From positions 310,001 to 374,000 of the forward strand of contig JAXHLS010000002.1 in assembly GCA_034522055.1 (NCBI GenBank): a stretch of DNA of 64,000 bases. Reading direction: 5' to 3'. This stretch comes from Gammaproteobacteria bacterium (GTDB taxonomy: Bacteria; Pseudomonadota; Gammaproteobacteria; JAABTG01). The notes under the pieces were generated by a model. That model was not told where the DNA came from, did not search any database, and was given only the letters and a program-made list of their open reading frames with translations. Below, one piece after another: positions 1 to 8,106 of the stretch (the stretch's first letter is position 1; the number at the start of each line of letters is the position of its first letter). The position numbers were made by a program, and so were the translations under genes.

Positions 1-838
1 TCTCGGCCACCGCCGGGGCATGGGCCCGGGCGCTCGGCCAGACATAAGTGTAGTTGACCATGAAGGTGGCGATGCCCGCCTCGAAGGCGCGCCGCCCGTG
101 GTCCTCCCGGGCATTGGCCAGGCCCGGGGGTGCCGCGGGCGAGGTGGCCAGCCGGCGCATGGTGTCGAGGGCGGTGAGGGTGGGTCCCCGCTCCAGGGAT
201 ACCGCCTCGCCGTCCGGCGTCAATACCGACCCGCCGGCGGAGGCCAGCAGGGCGGTGAAGAACACCGTGAAGCCCTCGTAGCGCTCCCCCTGGACCTGGA
301 TGGCACCGGGGGTACCGAGGGCCTCGGCCAAGTCCAGCATCTCACCCCAGGTCGCCGGCGCCTCCTCCACGCGGTCGCGGCGATACCACAGCAACTGGGT
401 GTTGGTGGTGAAGGGCGCTGCCCACAGACGTCCATCGTACCCGGCGCTCTGAAGGGGGGCCGCCAACCGCCCCCGGCGGATGGCGTCGGCCTGGTCCTGC
501 GGCCACGGCAGCAGCCAGCCTGCGGCGGCGAATTCCGGCGTCCAGATGACGTCCATGCCCATGAGATCGATGGCCTCGTCCCCCGCCGCCAGGCGCCGCA
601 CCAGTTGCTCGCGTTGCTGGGAGGCGTCCGTGGGCAGGGGCGCGATGACCACCTCGTAGGCCCCGCCGGCGGCCTCGGTGCAGTGCCGCGCCGCCTCCTC
701 GAAGGCCCCGGAAGGCTCGTCGAAGACGTACCAGTGGAGGGTGGGCGCCTTGTCGGTCGACTCGGCGCAGGCGGCGAGCAGCAGTGCCCCGGCGAGGGTC
801 GTGGGGATCGCTAAGAGATGGCGGATGACGGACGGCAA
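1..838 (-). CDS. ABC transporter sugar-binding lipoprotein (partial, 3' end beyond window)
   Basis: The minus strand is open from a TTG at 838-836 to the left edge of the window, giving about 279 residues. The N-terminus is a lipoprotein signal: a short basic segment (IRH), a hydrophobic run and the lipobox LLAAC with the acceptor Cys near residue 25. The mature part resembles trehalose/maltose-type periplasmic binding proteins (LpqY/ThuE-like), with the recognisable stretch DLMGMDVIWTPEFAAAGW and, later, NTQLLWYRRD. It would capture a sugar for an ABC importer whose other genes should lie to the left. The start is odd: no Shine-Dalgarno is visible because a heptamer repeat array ends exactly at the TTG. 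The same frame stays open through the repeat to a GTG at 1012, but that start would ruin the signal peptide. Family is well supported; the sugar is unknown. Confidence 0.8.
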   Translation of the reverse strand, partial: MPSVIRHLLAIPTTLAGALLLAACAESTDKAPTLHWYVFDEPSGAFEEAARHCTEAAGGAYEVVIAPLPTDASQQREQLVRRLAAGDEAIDLMGMDVIWTPEFAAAGWLLPWPQDQADAIRRGRLAAPLQSAGYDGRLWAAPFTTNTQLLWYRRDRVEEAPATWGEMLDLAEALGTPGAIQVQGERYEGFTVFFTALLASAGGSVLTPDGEAVSLERGPTLTALDTMRRLATSPAAPPGLANAREDHGRRAFEAGIATFMVNYTYVWPSARAHAPAVAE

Positions 839-960
839 TGGTGAATGGTGAATGGTGAATGGTGAATGGTGAATGGTGAATGGTGAATGGTGAATGGTGA
901 ATGGTGAATGGTGAATGGTGAATGGTGAATGGTGAATGGTGAATGGTGAATGGTGAATGG
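837..960. repeat. Heptanucleotide tandem repeat, about 17.7 copies of GTGAATG
   Basis: Seventeen perfect copies of GTGAATG occupy 841-959, with partial units at both ends. On the plus strand each 21 bp contains a TGA in every frame. On the minus strand the repeat (CACCATT) has no stop in any frame. It lies directly against the start codon of the minus-strand binding-protein gene, so copy-number change would alter its leader or, if translation starts further upstream, its frame. The remaining gene-free DNA at 961-1198 shows no clear promoter or hairpin. Confidence 0.97.
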
Positions 961-1198
961 TCTGCAGCAAAACCCGGGGCGCGGGGATCGTCAAGGTCTG
1001 GAGCGCGATCACTCCCCGGGGAGGCTCAGTGCCACAGGTCGCTAATGCGCCAGCGGGGCGGGGTCTCCCTGGGCGGTCGAGGTAAACTTCGTACTCCCGC
1101 CTGCATGACAGGGCCAACCGGGCAGGGAGTGGGACCGATTGAGCCCGCCAGGGCACCGCCATCACTGACGGTCCATGCCACCGCCCTTGGGCTTCGGA

Positions 1199-1510
1199 TC
1201 AATCCTCCAGGCGCCAGCGACGGGCGCGCAACCGCTCCAGTTCCTCCAGCAGGTCGAGGGCCAGGGCCGCCCCGGCGGCGTTGACGCCGAGATCCCTTTC
1301 CAGGCGCAGGGCGCAACGGACCCGGTAGACGCTCACCCCGCGGAAACGCCAGCCCCGCGGGTCGCGCCCCAGGGGCTCCGCCACGCCCTGCTCCACCAAC
1401 TCGAACACATGCTCCGCCGGCACCCCACAGCTGCGGCAGAGTTCGCCGAGGCTCAGTTCCACCTCTTCCAGCACCTCGCCGGTCATCAATGACAACACGT
1501 CTCCAGCCAT
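1199..1510 (-). CDS. cbpM: Chaperone modulator CbpM
   Basis: This 103-residue protein matches the CbpM family, small MerR-HTH-like proteins that bind the J-domain of CbpA and inhibit it. Features seen are the segment LSLGELCRSCGVPAEHVFELVEQGV, matching the family's N-terminal helix-turn-helix-like region (residues about 20-45), a WRF motif near the middle and a C-terminal leucine/arginine-rich helix. It starts 6 bases after the cbpA stop, so the two are co-transcribed as in enterobacterial cbpAM. Only the family relation and the operon are visible; regulation of CbpA is taken from known members. Confidence 0.85.
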   Translation of the reverse strand: MAGDVLSLMTGEVLEEVELSLGELCRSCGVPAEHVFELVEQGVAEPLGRDPRGWRFRGVSVYRVRCALRLERDLGVNAAGAALALDLLEELERLRARRWRLED

Positions 1511-1516
1511 GGCTCG

Positions 1517-2467
1517 TCAGCCTCCCATGTGTGCCCGTGGATTGAAGGCCAGAGCCTGCTCCATCTGGCGATAAGCGGCCTTGGCCGCCTCGGTGTCCGC
1601 CGGTGGCAGGGCCACATTCAGTACCACGTAAAGGTCGCCCGGCCTGGGCCCCGGGATACCCCTGCCCTTCAGGCGCAGTTTACGCCCGTTGCCGGAACCG
1701 GGGGGTATCTTGAGGTCCACGGCCCCCGTGGGCATGGGCACCTTCACCGTGGCCCCGAGGGCCGCCTCCCATGGGGCCACGGGCAGTTCCATCACCACGT
1801 CCCTGCTCTCCACGTGATAGAGGGGGTGAGGACGGAACTCGATCTCGAGGTAGAGGTCTCCGGCCTCGCCCTGGCCCATGCCGGCCCCGCCCTGACCGCC
1901 CAACCGGATATGTTGGCCCTGGCGCACACCCTTCGGTATGCGCACGTTGAGGGTGCGCTCCTGCACCCGCGGCCGGCCGTCCGGCCCCAACTCCGTGTGG
2001 CGCAGGGTGACGCTGCGGGTGGCGCCATGGTAGGCATCCTCCAGGTCGATGAGGACCTTGGCATGAGTATCCTCGCCGCGGGCATTGAAGCCGGTCGAAC
2101 GCCGGCCACCCCCCGCACGCGAGAAGCCGCGCCCGAACAGGCTCTCGAAGAAGTCGCTGAACTCGGCGGCATCGGCGTCGGTGAAGCCACCACCGTGGAA
2201 CTCGAAACCCTGGTCCCAATCGGGCGGCGGCCGGAAGTCCTGGCCCGCCTTCCAGTTGGCACCCAGCTGGTCGTAGGCGGCCCGCTTCTCCGGGTCCTTA
2301 AGCACTTCGTAGGCCTCACCCACTTCCTTGAAGCGCTGCTCGGCGTCCGCCTCCTTGCTGACATCGGGATGATATTTGCGCGCCAGCTTGCGGTAGGCAC
2401 GTTTTATCTCGTCCTGGGTGGCGTCCCGCTCGACGCCCATGATCTTGTAATAATCTTTAAATTCCAT
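1517..2467 (-). CDS. cbpA: DnaJ-like co-chaperone CbpA (curved DNA-binding protein)
   Basis: A 316-residue J-protein that stimulates DnaK ATPase. The J-domain occupies residues 1-70 with the HPD signature at 33-35. It is followed by a G/F-rich linker (residues about 75-130) and two C-terminal substrate-binding domains. The cysteine-rich zinc finger of true DnaJ is absent, which marks a class B (CbpA/DjlA-type) protein. The start at 2467 is chosen because the protein then begins MEFKDYYKIMG like its family and has a GAGAG Shine-Dalgarno seven bases upstream; the open frame extends 24 codons further but with no family similarity. It forms an operon with cbpM. Confidence 0.92.
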   Translation of the reverse strand: MEFKDYYKIMGVERDATQDEIKRAYRKLARKYHPDVSKEADAEQRFKEVGEAYEVLKDPEKRAAYDQLGANWKAGQDFRPPPDWDQGFEFHGGGFTDADAAEFSDFFESLFGRGFSRAGGGRRSTGFNARGEDTHAKVLIDLEDAYHGATRSVTLRHTELGPDGRPRVQERTLNVRIPKGVRQGQHIRLGGQGGAGMGQGEAGDLYLEIEFRPHPLYHVESRDVVMELPVAPWEAALGATVKVPMPTGAVDLKIPPGSGNGRKLRLKGRGIPGPRPGDLYVVLNVALPPADTEAAKAAYRQMEQALAFNPRAHMGG

Positions 2468-2624
2468 ATCGGGCTCTCTGCGCAACCACTGCCTGGAATG
2501 GCACCCCCCGCCCCCGCCGGGGCCCGCGGATGACGTCACTCCTTATATGGTTGCCCGGGTGGGGAAATTTCAATGCCCGATATCACCCGAGACTTTCGAT
2601 CATGAGGAACCGTATCCGCAGCGC

Positions 2625-3173
2625 TCAGCAGCGACGCCTCTCCCGCTGGCGAGGCGGGACGCCGCCATTGCGGAAGAGTCGGGCGCGCAGGGCGGGGCTC
2701 GCCCCCAGTAGTGTGCCCGCGACCAGGGCCGCCACCATCACGTCCGAGACCCGGACGCCCCGGCGGCCGAGACGCTGGCCCAGGTCCTCGCCCAGGCGCG
2801 CCGCCATGTCTACCGGCCGCTCATCCGCGTCCGCGGGCGCCCCGGCGGCGGGGGGCGCCGACTGAGATGCGGCACCGTCATGACGGCCGCGCAATATCAG
2901 CCACACCCCCAGGGCACCGAGGAGAGCCACCCCCACCAGGGCCCCGCCCACGATGAGGGCCGCGCTCCAGGGCGCCATGACCTGAGCCAGGGCGAGATAC
3001 GCCGCGAGGACCAGAAAGCCGGCACCGCTCACCGCAAGCAGGGCCAGCACCAGGCTCAGGACCGCCATCGCCAGCCCCCGGCGCCAGACGGCCCGGACCC
3101 TGGCCCGTGCCGCCGCCAGCACTCCACCGGCCATCCCCCGGAGCCAGGATGCGGCGCGGTGCGTGCGACTCAA
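2625..3173 (-). CDS. Phage-holin-superfamily-like inner membrane protein
   Basis: A 182-residue protein with a basic N-terminus, two long hydrophobic helices at about residues 33-60 and 66-94, a hydrophilic Ala/Pro-rich stretch (about 98-125) and a short hydrophobic segment near 143-158. The topology fits the holin-like (Holin-X/DUF1469) membrane proteins of proteobacteria; I do not recognise a specific function. Its start overlaps the stop of the upstream DUF883 gene by 4 bases, so the pair is translationally coupled. Such pairs are often envelope-stress or stationary-phase genes, which is inference here. Confidence 0.6.
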   Translation of the reverse strand: MSRTHRAASWLRGMAGGVLAAARARVRAVWRRGLAMAVLSLVLALLAVSGAGFLVLAAYLALAQVMAPWSAALIVGGALVGVALLGALGVWLILRGRHDGAASQSAPPAAGAPADADERPVDMAARLGEDLGQRLGRRGVRVSDVMVAALVAGTLLGASPALRARLFRNGGVPPRQRERRRC

Positions 3174-3472
3174 TGTCCGCGGCGATCCAGCAGCATCCCG
3201 ACCACGAAGCCGGTGCCGAAGGCCACGAGAATGCTCGTCAAAGGGCGCTCTTCCACCTCCCGACCGACCGCGCCGTAGGCCTCGGTGGCGCGCCGGCGGA
3301 CATCAGCCCCGGCCTGACGGGCCCGAGTCTGCATCCCTTCGTAGGCCTCGCTTCCCTCCTTTAACCCCGCCTGCTTGATGGTGTCGATGAGCGTGGCCAT
3401 GTCCTCGCGCAAGGTAGCGACATCGGTCTTGAGCTGCTCGAGTTCTTTGTCGAATTCGTTGGTAGTGGCCAT
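3170..3472 (-). CDS. DUF883 family (ElaB/YqjD/YgaM-like) membrane-anchored protein
   Basis: This 100-residue protein has a long charged amphipathic helix (residues about 5-75, with TDVATLREDMATLIDTIKQ) followed by a single C-terminal membrane segment (LTSILVAFGTGFVVGMLL) and the ending DRRGH, the hallmark arrangement of YqjD/ElaB proteins. In E. coli these anchor ribosomes to the inner membrane in stationary phase. A good Shine-Dalgarno (AGGAGGAAC) precedes the ATG at 3472. It heads a two-gene operon with the holin-like gene. Confidence 0.85.
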   Translation of the reverse strand: MATTNEFDKELEQLKTDVATLREDMATLIDTIKQAGLKEGSEAYEGMQTRARQAGADVRRRATEAYGAVGREVEERPLTSILVAFGTGFVVGMLLDRRGH

Positions 3473-3973
3473 CGTTCCTCCTGCGTTTGAATGTATTACC
3501 GGCAGAACCTATTGGGCCGCTTCGATAGCGTACACCATCGAAAATAGTGCGGCTCCCTGCGCCACTCGGCAAACGTCGAATTCTTCAACGTTTGTTCTAG
3601 GATAGACCCACCAATGGGTCTTCTGCATTGAAGAATCGCAAGTCACCCCGCGCCGCGCAGCCAGAGATACTTGAAGCGGGGCGGAGTTAGTGCCTTTTCA
3701 TTCCGCCCCCAGCAACTCGCGCACCCGCGCCGCGCTCACCAGGTAGGGTCTCCCAGCCTCCCTTGCAGGAAAGATGCCGGCCCCACCACCGGGCCCAGGG
3801 GCCGGCACGTGGTCCATAACCCCCGGCCACCGGGGCATTTGCACCGATATTCCATATCAGTCGGCCGGGGCGGGATGAGCCCGGGCCGGCGTGCCGGGCC
3901 CCGGCGCCCTGGTATGCCCCTTGCTTTGCACTTTGTAGATTCCGACACCATGAGCGAAGGATGGACGACGACC
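3473..3973. other. Intergenic region between divergent DUF883 and encapsulin operons
   Basis: About 500 bases without a credible gene. It contains inverted repeats: AAACGT/ACGTTT around 3573-3595, a perfect 7-bp hairpin (AGACCCA-CCAA-TGGGTCT) at 3604-3621, and a small palindrome GATAT-tcc-ATATC near 3847. A sigma-54-like promoter (listed separately) lies at its right end. Open frames crossing it lack family similarity and are taken as shadows. Confidence 0.6.
3909..3927 (+). promoter_or_regulatory. Probable sigma-54 promoter for the encapsulin operon
   Basis: The sequence TGGTATGCCCCTTGCTTT has GG at 3911-3912 and GC at 3923-3924 separated by exactly 10 bases, and a TTGCT element like the sigma-54 -12 box. 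Transcription would start near 3936, leaving a leader of about 38 bases before the EncFtn start at 3974. GG-N10-GC can arise by chance in GC-rich DNA, so this is a candidate. Confidence 0.45.
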
Positions 3974-4363
3974 ATGACCGAAGCATCCGCCACCCTGCAT
4001 GAACCCGCAGAAATGCTGTCCGGGGACACCATCGATCTCCACCGCGCCCTCGTCTCCCTGCAGGAGGAACTGGAGGCCGTGGACTGGTACCGCCAGCGGG
4101 CCGACGCCTGTGGGGATGAGGAGTTGAGAGACATCCTCCGCCACAACATGCGCGAAGAGATGGAACACGCCGCCATGCTGCTGGAGTGGCTGCGACGTAA
4201 TGAGCCGGACTTTGCCGGTCAGATGGCCGAGTATCTCAATACCACGGGCCCCATCACCGCGGCCGAGGCGGAAGGAGGCACTGCGGCAGCGGAGTCTCCC
4301 GGGCCGGAGGCGGCGGAAGAACCGGACGTCGAGGCGTTCACCATCGGCAATCTGAAGGAGTAA
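3974..4363 (+). CDS. Encapsulated ferritin-like protein (EncFtn), encapsulin cargo
   Basis: A 129-residue iron oxidase of the EncFtn family, packaged inside encapsulin. Two-helix half-ferritin: helix 1 around residues 18-44 and helix 2 around 48-76. With the start at 3974 the key residues fall at E31, E32, E34, W38, Y39, E61, E62 and H65, the same numbers as the ferroxidase and entry-site residues of the Rhodospirillum rubrum protein as I remember them; this supports the chosen start over the in-frame ATG at 3950. The C-terminus, after an acidic Ala/Glu linker, ends FTIGNLKE, a cargo-loading peptide. The stop lies 3 bases before the encapsulin ATG, whose Shine-Dalgarno (AAGGAG) is inside this gene. 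Confidence 0.93.
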   Translation: MTEASATLHEPAEMLSGDTIDLHRALVSLQEELEAVDWYRQRADACGDEELRDILRHNMREEMEHAAMLLEWLRRNEPDFAGQMAEYLNTTGPITAAEAEGGTAAAESPGPEAAEEPDVEAFTIGNLKE

Positions 4364-4366
4364 TCC

Positions 4367-5170
4367 ATGACCGCATACCTGAACAGGCAGACCAGCGGCT
4401 TTTCCGACGACCTGTGGTCACGCATCGACGCCACGGCGGTGGCGGCCGCCCGGGATATCCTCACCGCCCGCCGCATCCTCGACGTGGACGGCCCCTACGG
4501 CCCCGGCCTCACCAGTATCGAGGTGGGCGACGAGAACGTGACCCAGCCGGGGGATGACAGCAAGGCTGCCACGGTGGCGGGCCGGGCCATCGCCGTACCC
4601 ATGTTGCGCCAACCCTTCGACCTCAGCATCCGCCGGGTGGAAGGCCATCTCGGCAAGGAGTTGCCCCTCGATCTGCGGCCCGTGGAGGACGCCGCCGAAG
4701 CCGTGGCACGGCGCGAGGAGGAACTCATCTATTACGGCCTGGAAGAAACCGGTCTCGAGGGACTGATGACGGCCGAGGGGCGCAACCACATGGAGTGCAG
4801 TGACTGGGACCAGGTGGAAAACGCGGTGAACGATGTCCTACAGGCCGTGACGCGGCTCGACCACAGCGGCTTCCGCGGGCCCTATGCCCTGGCCCTTTCG
4901 CCCGTTCGCTACAACGCCCTGTTCCGCCGCTATGAAGGCTCCGACATGCTGCAGGTGGACCACCTGCGGCGGCTGTGCGAGGGGGGTGTCTTCAAGGCCC
5001 CCATCGACGGCGCCGTGTTGGTGGACCCCCGGGTCGGCGACATCAAGGTCGGGCAGGATCTGCGGGTGGGCTACGGCACCAACGACGGCATTCACTTCAA
5101 ACTGTTCGCCAGCGAGAGCCTGGTGCTCATGCTGGATTCCCCCACTGCCGTATGCACCCTGGAGGAGTGA
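4367..5170 (+). CDS. Encapsulin nanocompartment shell protein (family 1)
   Basis: This 267-residue protein has the HK97-fold shell features of family 1 encapsulins (linocin M18-like): N-terminal helix for cargo peptide binding (residues about 5-40, with FSDDLWSRIDATAVAAARDIL), the RVEGHLGKELPLDLRPVEDAAEAVARREEE region read as the E-loop/spine segment, and the C-terminal LVLMLDSP strand followed by TAVCTLEE. Full length for the family. It follows encFtn directly, so shell and iron-oxidising cargo are co-expressed; the expected role is iron mineral storage and protection from iron-driven oxidative damage. Confidence 0.95.
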   Translation: MTAYLNRQTSGFSDDLWSRIDATAVAAARDILTARRILDVDGPYGPGLTSIEVGDENVTQPGDDSKAATVAGRAIAVPMLRQPFDLSIRRVEGHLGKELPLDLRPVEDAAEAVARREEELIYYGLEETGLEGLMTAEGRNHMECSDWDQVENAVNDVLQAVTRLDHSGFRGPYALALSPVRYNALFRRYEGSDMLQVDHLRRLCEGGVFKAPIDGAVLVDPRVGDIKVGQDLRVGYGTNDGIHFKLFASESLVLMLDSPTAVCTLEE

Positions 5171-5217
5171 GAGGGCATCCCCCATCACTGATTCACGATA
5201 TCGATAAGGAGATAGCC

Positions 5218-6168
5218 ATGAGCCGATACGAACCAACCACCGTCGAGACAACCACGCTCGAGCGATCCCTGCCATGGGCGGCGGCCATGGCCTTTCTGGT
5301 GCTCATGATCGCGACATCCATGGCCCTGGCCGCGCCGGGGGCATCCAACCCGGAGCGGCCGCAGTTGGGGGTGGTGGTTCAGCAGGTGCCCTTCGATCAT
5401 CTTCATGCCAAGGACCTCTCCCACGGAGTGGCCGTGAGCCGGGTAGTACCCGACAGTGCGGCCGATGAGGCCGGCATCGAGGGCGGAGACATCCTGATAC
5501 GGCTGGAAGACGAGCCGATCTATTCGCCCGCGCGGCTGCAGTGGCTGATGGGTCAACTGCCCGTCGACGAGACCCTGGAACTGCGCATCCATCGTGACGG
5601 TGCAGCCAAGACCCTGGAGGTCACCCTGGCCGCGCCCGCCGAGCGGCAGGCGCGGCGCCCGTCCCGGCAAGCCGGCATCGCCCACCTCGGCATCGCCATG
5701 ACGCCCCTCACCCCCGGACTGCGCCAAGGCTATGGCGTGCCCCGCGACAGCGGCGTGCTGGTATCCGACGTGGAAAAGAACGGACCGGCCCACGAGGCCG
5801 GGGTGAAGGCCGGCGATGTACTGATGAAGATCGACAGGCGCACCATCCACACTCCTGTCGATGTGTTGCGAGCCGTGTATTTCTTCGACCCCGGCGACGA
5901 GGTGACCATCACCCTGCTGCGGGATGGCGAGGCCAAGACCGTGGAGACCACCCTGGGTCGCGCCGAGCCCCGCCATCGGCCCCGCCAGCACAGCCACCAT
6001 CCCTACACCATGCCGCCCGGCTACGGTCAGCCCGTGCATCCCATGCCCATGATGCCGTATCCCTATGGCCCGCGGTGGGACGAAGGCGCCGCGGCCGGTG
6101 GTGACAGTGAGTCAAAAGGGGGCGCGTCCTCCGAGGATGGCAACGGCGCCGCAGACGAGGGCATATAA
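5218..6168 (+). CDS. Exported double-PDZ protein with His/Met/Pro-rich tail
   Basis: A 316-residue protein with an N-terminal membrane/signal segment (residues about 19-40, cleavage possible after ALAAP), then two PDZ domains (about 48-140 and 155-245) with GDILIRLEDEPI and GDVLMKIDRRTI motifs. There is no trypsin-like protease domain and no catalytic Ser, so it is not a DegP protease. The tail (about 255-290) is rich in His, Met, Pro and Tyr (HSHHPYTMPPGYGQ and PMPMMPYPYGP) and could bind metal. AAGGAG precedes the ATG at 5218, 47 bases after the encapsulin stop, so it is probably in the same operon. A role with the iron compartment is inference; it lacks a cargo peptide and is predicted to be outside the cytoplasm. 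Confidence 0.75.
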   Translation: MSRYEPTTVETTTLERSLPWAAAMAFLVLMIATSMALAAPGASNPERPQLGVVVQQVPFDHLHAKDLSHGVAVSRVVPDSAADEAGIEGGDILIRLEDEPIYSPARLQWLMGQLPVDETLELRIHRDGAAKTLEVTLAAPAERQARRPSRQAGIAHLGIAMTPLTPGLRQGYGVPRDSGVLVSDVEKNGPAHEAGVKAGDVLMKIDRRTIHTPVDVLRAVYFFDPGDEVTITLLRDGEAKTVETTLGRAEPRHRPRQHSHHPYTMPPGYGQPVHPMPMMPYPYGPRWDEGAAAGGDSESKGGASSEDGNGAADEGI

Positions 6169-6423
6169 TCGACATCCCCCGTCGGGCGGGGCCGGCGGAT
6201 AGGGACGATGGTTTATTCCTCCCGCCTGCTACGGCAGGCGGAGCGCTCATATCCGGCTCGAGCAATCAGGACGGTTATCCCGTCCCGGGTATGGGGTATG
6301 GACAACGAATGAACCCCTCCGCGCCCGGGATGGCTTGATCCGCAAGGGTGGTTGCCGCAATCTAGAATCGAGTTCGGAACGTCGGTTCGGCGGACCGCCC
6401 AACAACGACAACAGGGGAGTGCC

Positions 6424-6789
6424 ATGGCAGACATCAAGAGTATGGTAAGGAACGGCGGCACCGCGGACCCCCAGCAGGCCGACCGCGAACAGGAGTTGGC
6501 GGGCTGGGACGAGGAGACGGGTCGCCGCGTGGCCGCGGAAGTGGGTGTGGAGATGACTGCGGAGCATTGGTCCGTGGTGCACGGCCTGCGGGAGCACTAT
6601 CTCGAGCACGGCCAGCCGGAGAGTGGGAGGGACCTCGCCGATGCTTTGGCAGAGGCCTTCGCCGAACAGGGAGGAAGGCGTTATCTGTATAAACTGTTTC
6701 CCGGTGGCCCGGTGACCCAGGGCCTGAAGATCGCCGGCCTGCCCGTGCCCGCCTACACCGAGGACGAGGGCTTCGGCACCGCCCTGTAA
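6424..6789 (+). CDS. DsrC/TusE-family protein lacking the catalytic cysteines
   Basis: A 121-residue DsrC/TusE homologue. Family hallmarks are WDEETGRRVAAEVGVEMTAEHW (residues about 30-50), the helix-turn segment and the near-C-terminal GGRRYLYKLFPGGPVTQGLKIAGLP. In DsrC/TusE the position here read as L in QGLKIAG is the conserved Cys, and a second Cys is normally next to last; both are missing (tail PAYTEDEGFGTAL). It therefore cannot carry a persulfide as DsrC does. Cysteine-less members of this family have been proposed to be regulatory (RspA). The start ATG at 6424 has AGGGGAG upstream. No dsr or tus partner genes are adjacent. Confidence 0.85.
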   Translation: MADIKSMVRNGGTADPQQADREQELAGWDEETGRRVAAEVGVEMTAEHWSVVHGLREHYLEHGQPESGRDLADALAEAFAEQGGRRYLYKLFPGGPVTQGLKIAGLPVPAYTEDEGFGTAL

Positions 6790-6831
6790 CCATCCCGTGG
6801 ACAGCGCCGTTGCCGGCCCCTGGAGAGCTTC

Positions 6832-6996
6832 ATGCACGGAATATTCTTTGGCCATCCCCTGGTGGTGCCCCTGGTGTCCCTGCTGGCGGGCATCGCCATC
6901 CTGATGGTACCGCGCCTGCTCAACTACATCGTCGCCGGTTACCTGATCGTCCTCGGCCTGGTGGGGCTGCTCGATTATCTGCGTCCCACCATGTGA
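6832..6996 (+). CDS. Small membrane protein, DUF3096-like
   Basis: A 54-residue protein beginning MHGIFFGHPLVVPLVSLLAGIA, with two closely spaced hydrophobic helices (residues about 9-27 and 32-48) separated by the loop PRLLNY and ending LDYLRPTM. This is the form of DUF3096 miniproteins. A good GGAGAG Shine-Dalgarno stands 6 bases before the ATG. It follows the DsrC-like gene by 42 bases and may share its transcript. Function unknown. Confidence 0.75.
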   Translation: MHGIFFGHPLVVPLVSLLAGIAILMVPRLLNYIVAGYLIVLGLVGLLDYLRPTM

Positions 6997-7047
6997 GGTT
7001 GCCGAGTCAGGCCGGGCCGGCATGCCGCGGATCGGGCGTATCCCCCC

Positions 7048-7851
7048 TTAACGTGAAAGTCGCCGCAGGGCCGCGGCCTGCCGGCCGGAAGGGTCCTGGA
7101 GGCTCGCCGTCATCATGAGCATGTCGTCCCGGGGTGGCCCCGGCCCGAACCGTGTCAGGGTCTCCATGAGCCGGCGATTGAAATCGGGGCTGGGGAGGGT
7201 GTTGTGGCGGATCACGAATTGCTCCAGGCGCTCCATGCCGAAGGCCCTGCCCTGCCCGTCCCGGTGTTCGATGATGCCGTCGGTGTAGAAGAACAGCTTG
7301 TCCCCCGGGTCCAGGGACCGCCGGGCAGCCGAACACGCCAGCGGTGCCGGATGGGACACCCCCAGCAGGGTGGACTCGGAGGCCAGGGTCTCCGTATTCC
7401 CACTGGCACGGCGATAATGGATGGCCGGCGGATGCCCCGCCCCGGCGTAGTCCAGGGTACCGTGGCGGACATCGAGAAAGGCCACGAAAAACGACGCATA
7501 GATGCCGATCCCCGCCAGGGACCGGCACAGAAAGGCATTGAGTTCGTCCACCAGTTCACAGGGGTGGCCGGCACGCGGGGCGTGGGCGAGCACGAAGGTA
7601 TTGATACGCGCGGCGTACAGGGCGCTGCCCACGTCATGACCCACGGCATCGCACAGACACACCACCACCCGGCCGTCACACAGCGGCAGGATGCTGCCAT
7701 AGTCGCCGCCGATGTCGCCCCAGGGCACACAGTTCACGGCGATGTGCAGATCCCCGTCGCTGTAGTCCTCCGGCAGAAAGCTGTAATGGATACGCGCCGC
7801 CCGCCGGCGTTCGTCCTCACCAATCATCGAATCACGCTCGTATGGAACCAT
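7048..7851 (-). CDS. PP2C/SpoIIE-type serine phosphatase
   Basis: A 267-residue single-domain PPM-family phosphatase. Metal-binding motifs are visible: GDIGGDYG near residue 41, CDAVGHDVGSA near 65-75, and GDKLFFYTDGIIEHRD near 200-215, followed by RDDMLMM at the C-terminus. There is no receiver, HAMP or GAF domain, so any input must come from a partner. ATG at 7851 is chosen because the frame upstream loses family resemblance; an internal ATG at 7827 is also possible as neither has a strong Shine-Dalgarno. Expected role is dephosphorylation of an anti-anti-sigma factor or similar; no such gene is next to it. Confidence 0.8.
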   Translation of the reverse strand: MVPYERDSMIGEDERRRAARIHYSFLPEDYSDGDLHIAVNCVPWGDIGGDYGSILPLCDGRVVVCLCDAVGHDVGSALYAARINTFVLAHAPRAGHPCELVDELNAFLCRSLAGIGIYASFFVAFLDVRHGTLDYAGAGHPPAIHYRRASGNTETLASESTLLGVSHPAPLACSAARRSLDPGDKLFFYTDGIIEHRDGQGRAFGMERLEQFVIRHNTLPSPDFNRRLMETLTRFGPGPPRDDMLMMTASLQDPSGRQAAALRRLSR

Positions 7852-8106
7852 GCCTCTACACCTCGCCGGTGACGCCTGGATGAGAAGGAGACCACCAGGG
7901 CCACGGTCAATTGGTTCACCGGCCGCGGTCTCGCGGCGATGCCTTCTCCTCACAGACCGGGATGGGACGCGCCGCTTTTCGTCGCACCTGAAAGCAGACG
8001 CCGCGGCGACCGGTATTCTGAACGAGGTCCATCGCCATCCATTATCCTGTGGCCCCATGGGGCGTCACACGCCCGGGCCGATGCCCGCCGATTATCCGGA
8101 GTCACC

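Noticed and set aside
837-960. CRISPR-like regular repeat
   Set aside because: Units are 7 bases with no spacers; it is a simple tandem repeat.
943-1284. 113-codon plus-strand frame beginning in the heptamer array
   Set aside because: Starts inside the repeat, has no ribosome site and no similarity.
3671-3973. 101-codon upstream extension of EncFtn
   Set aside because: Key EncFtn residues take their family numbering only with the ATG at 3974, and the putative promoter lies inside the extension.
5218-6168. DegP/HtrA protease
   Set aside because: Only PDZ domains are present; there is no protease domain or catalytic GNSGG.
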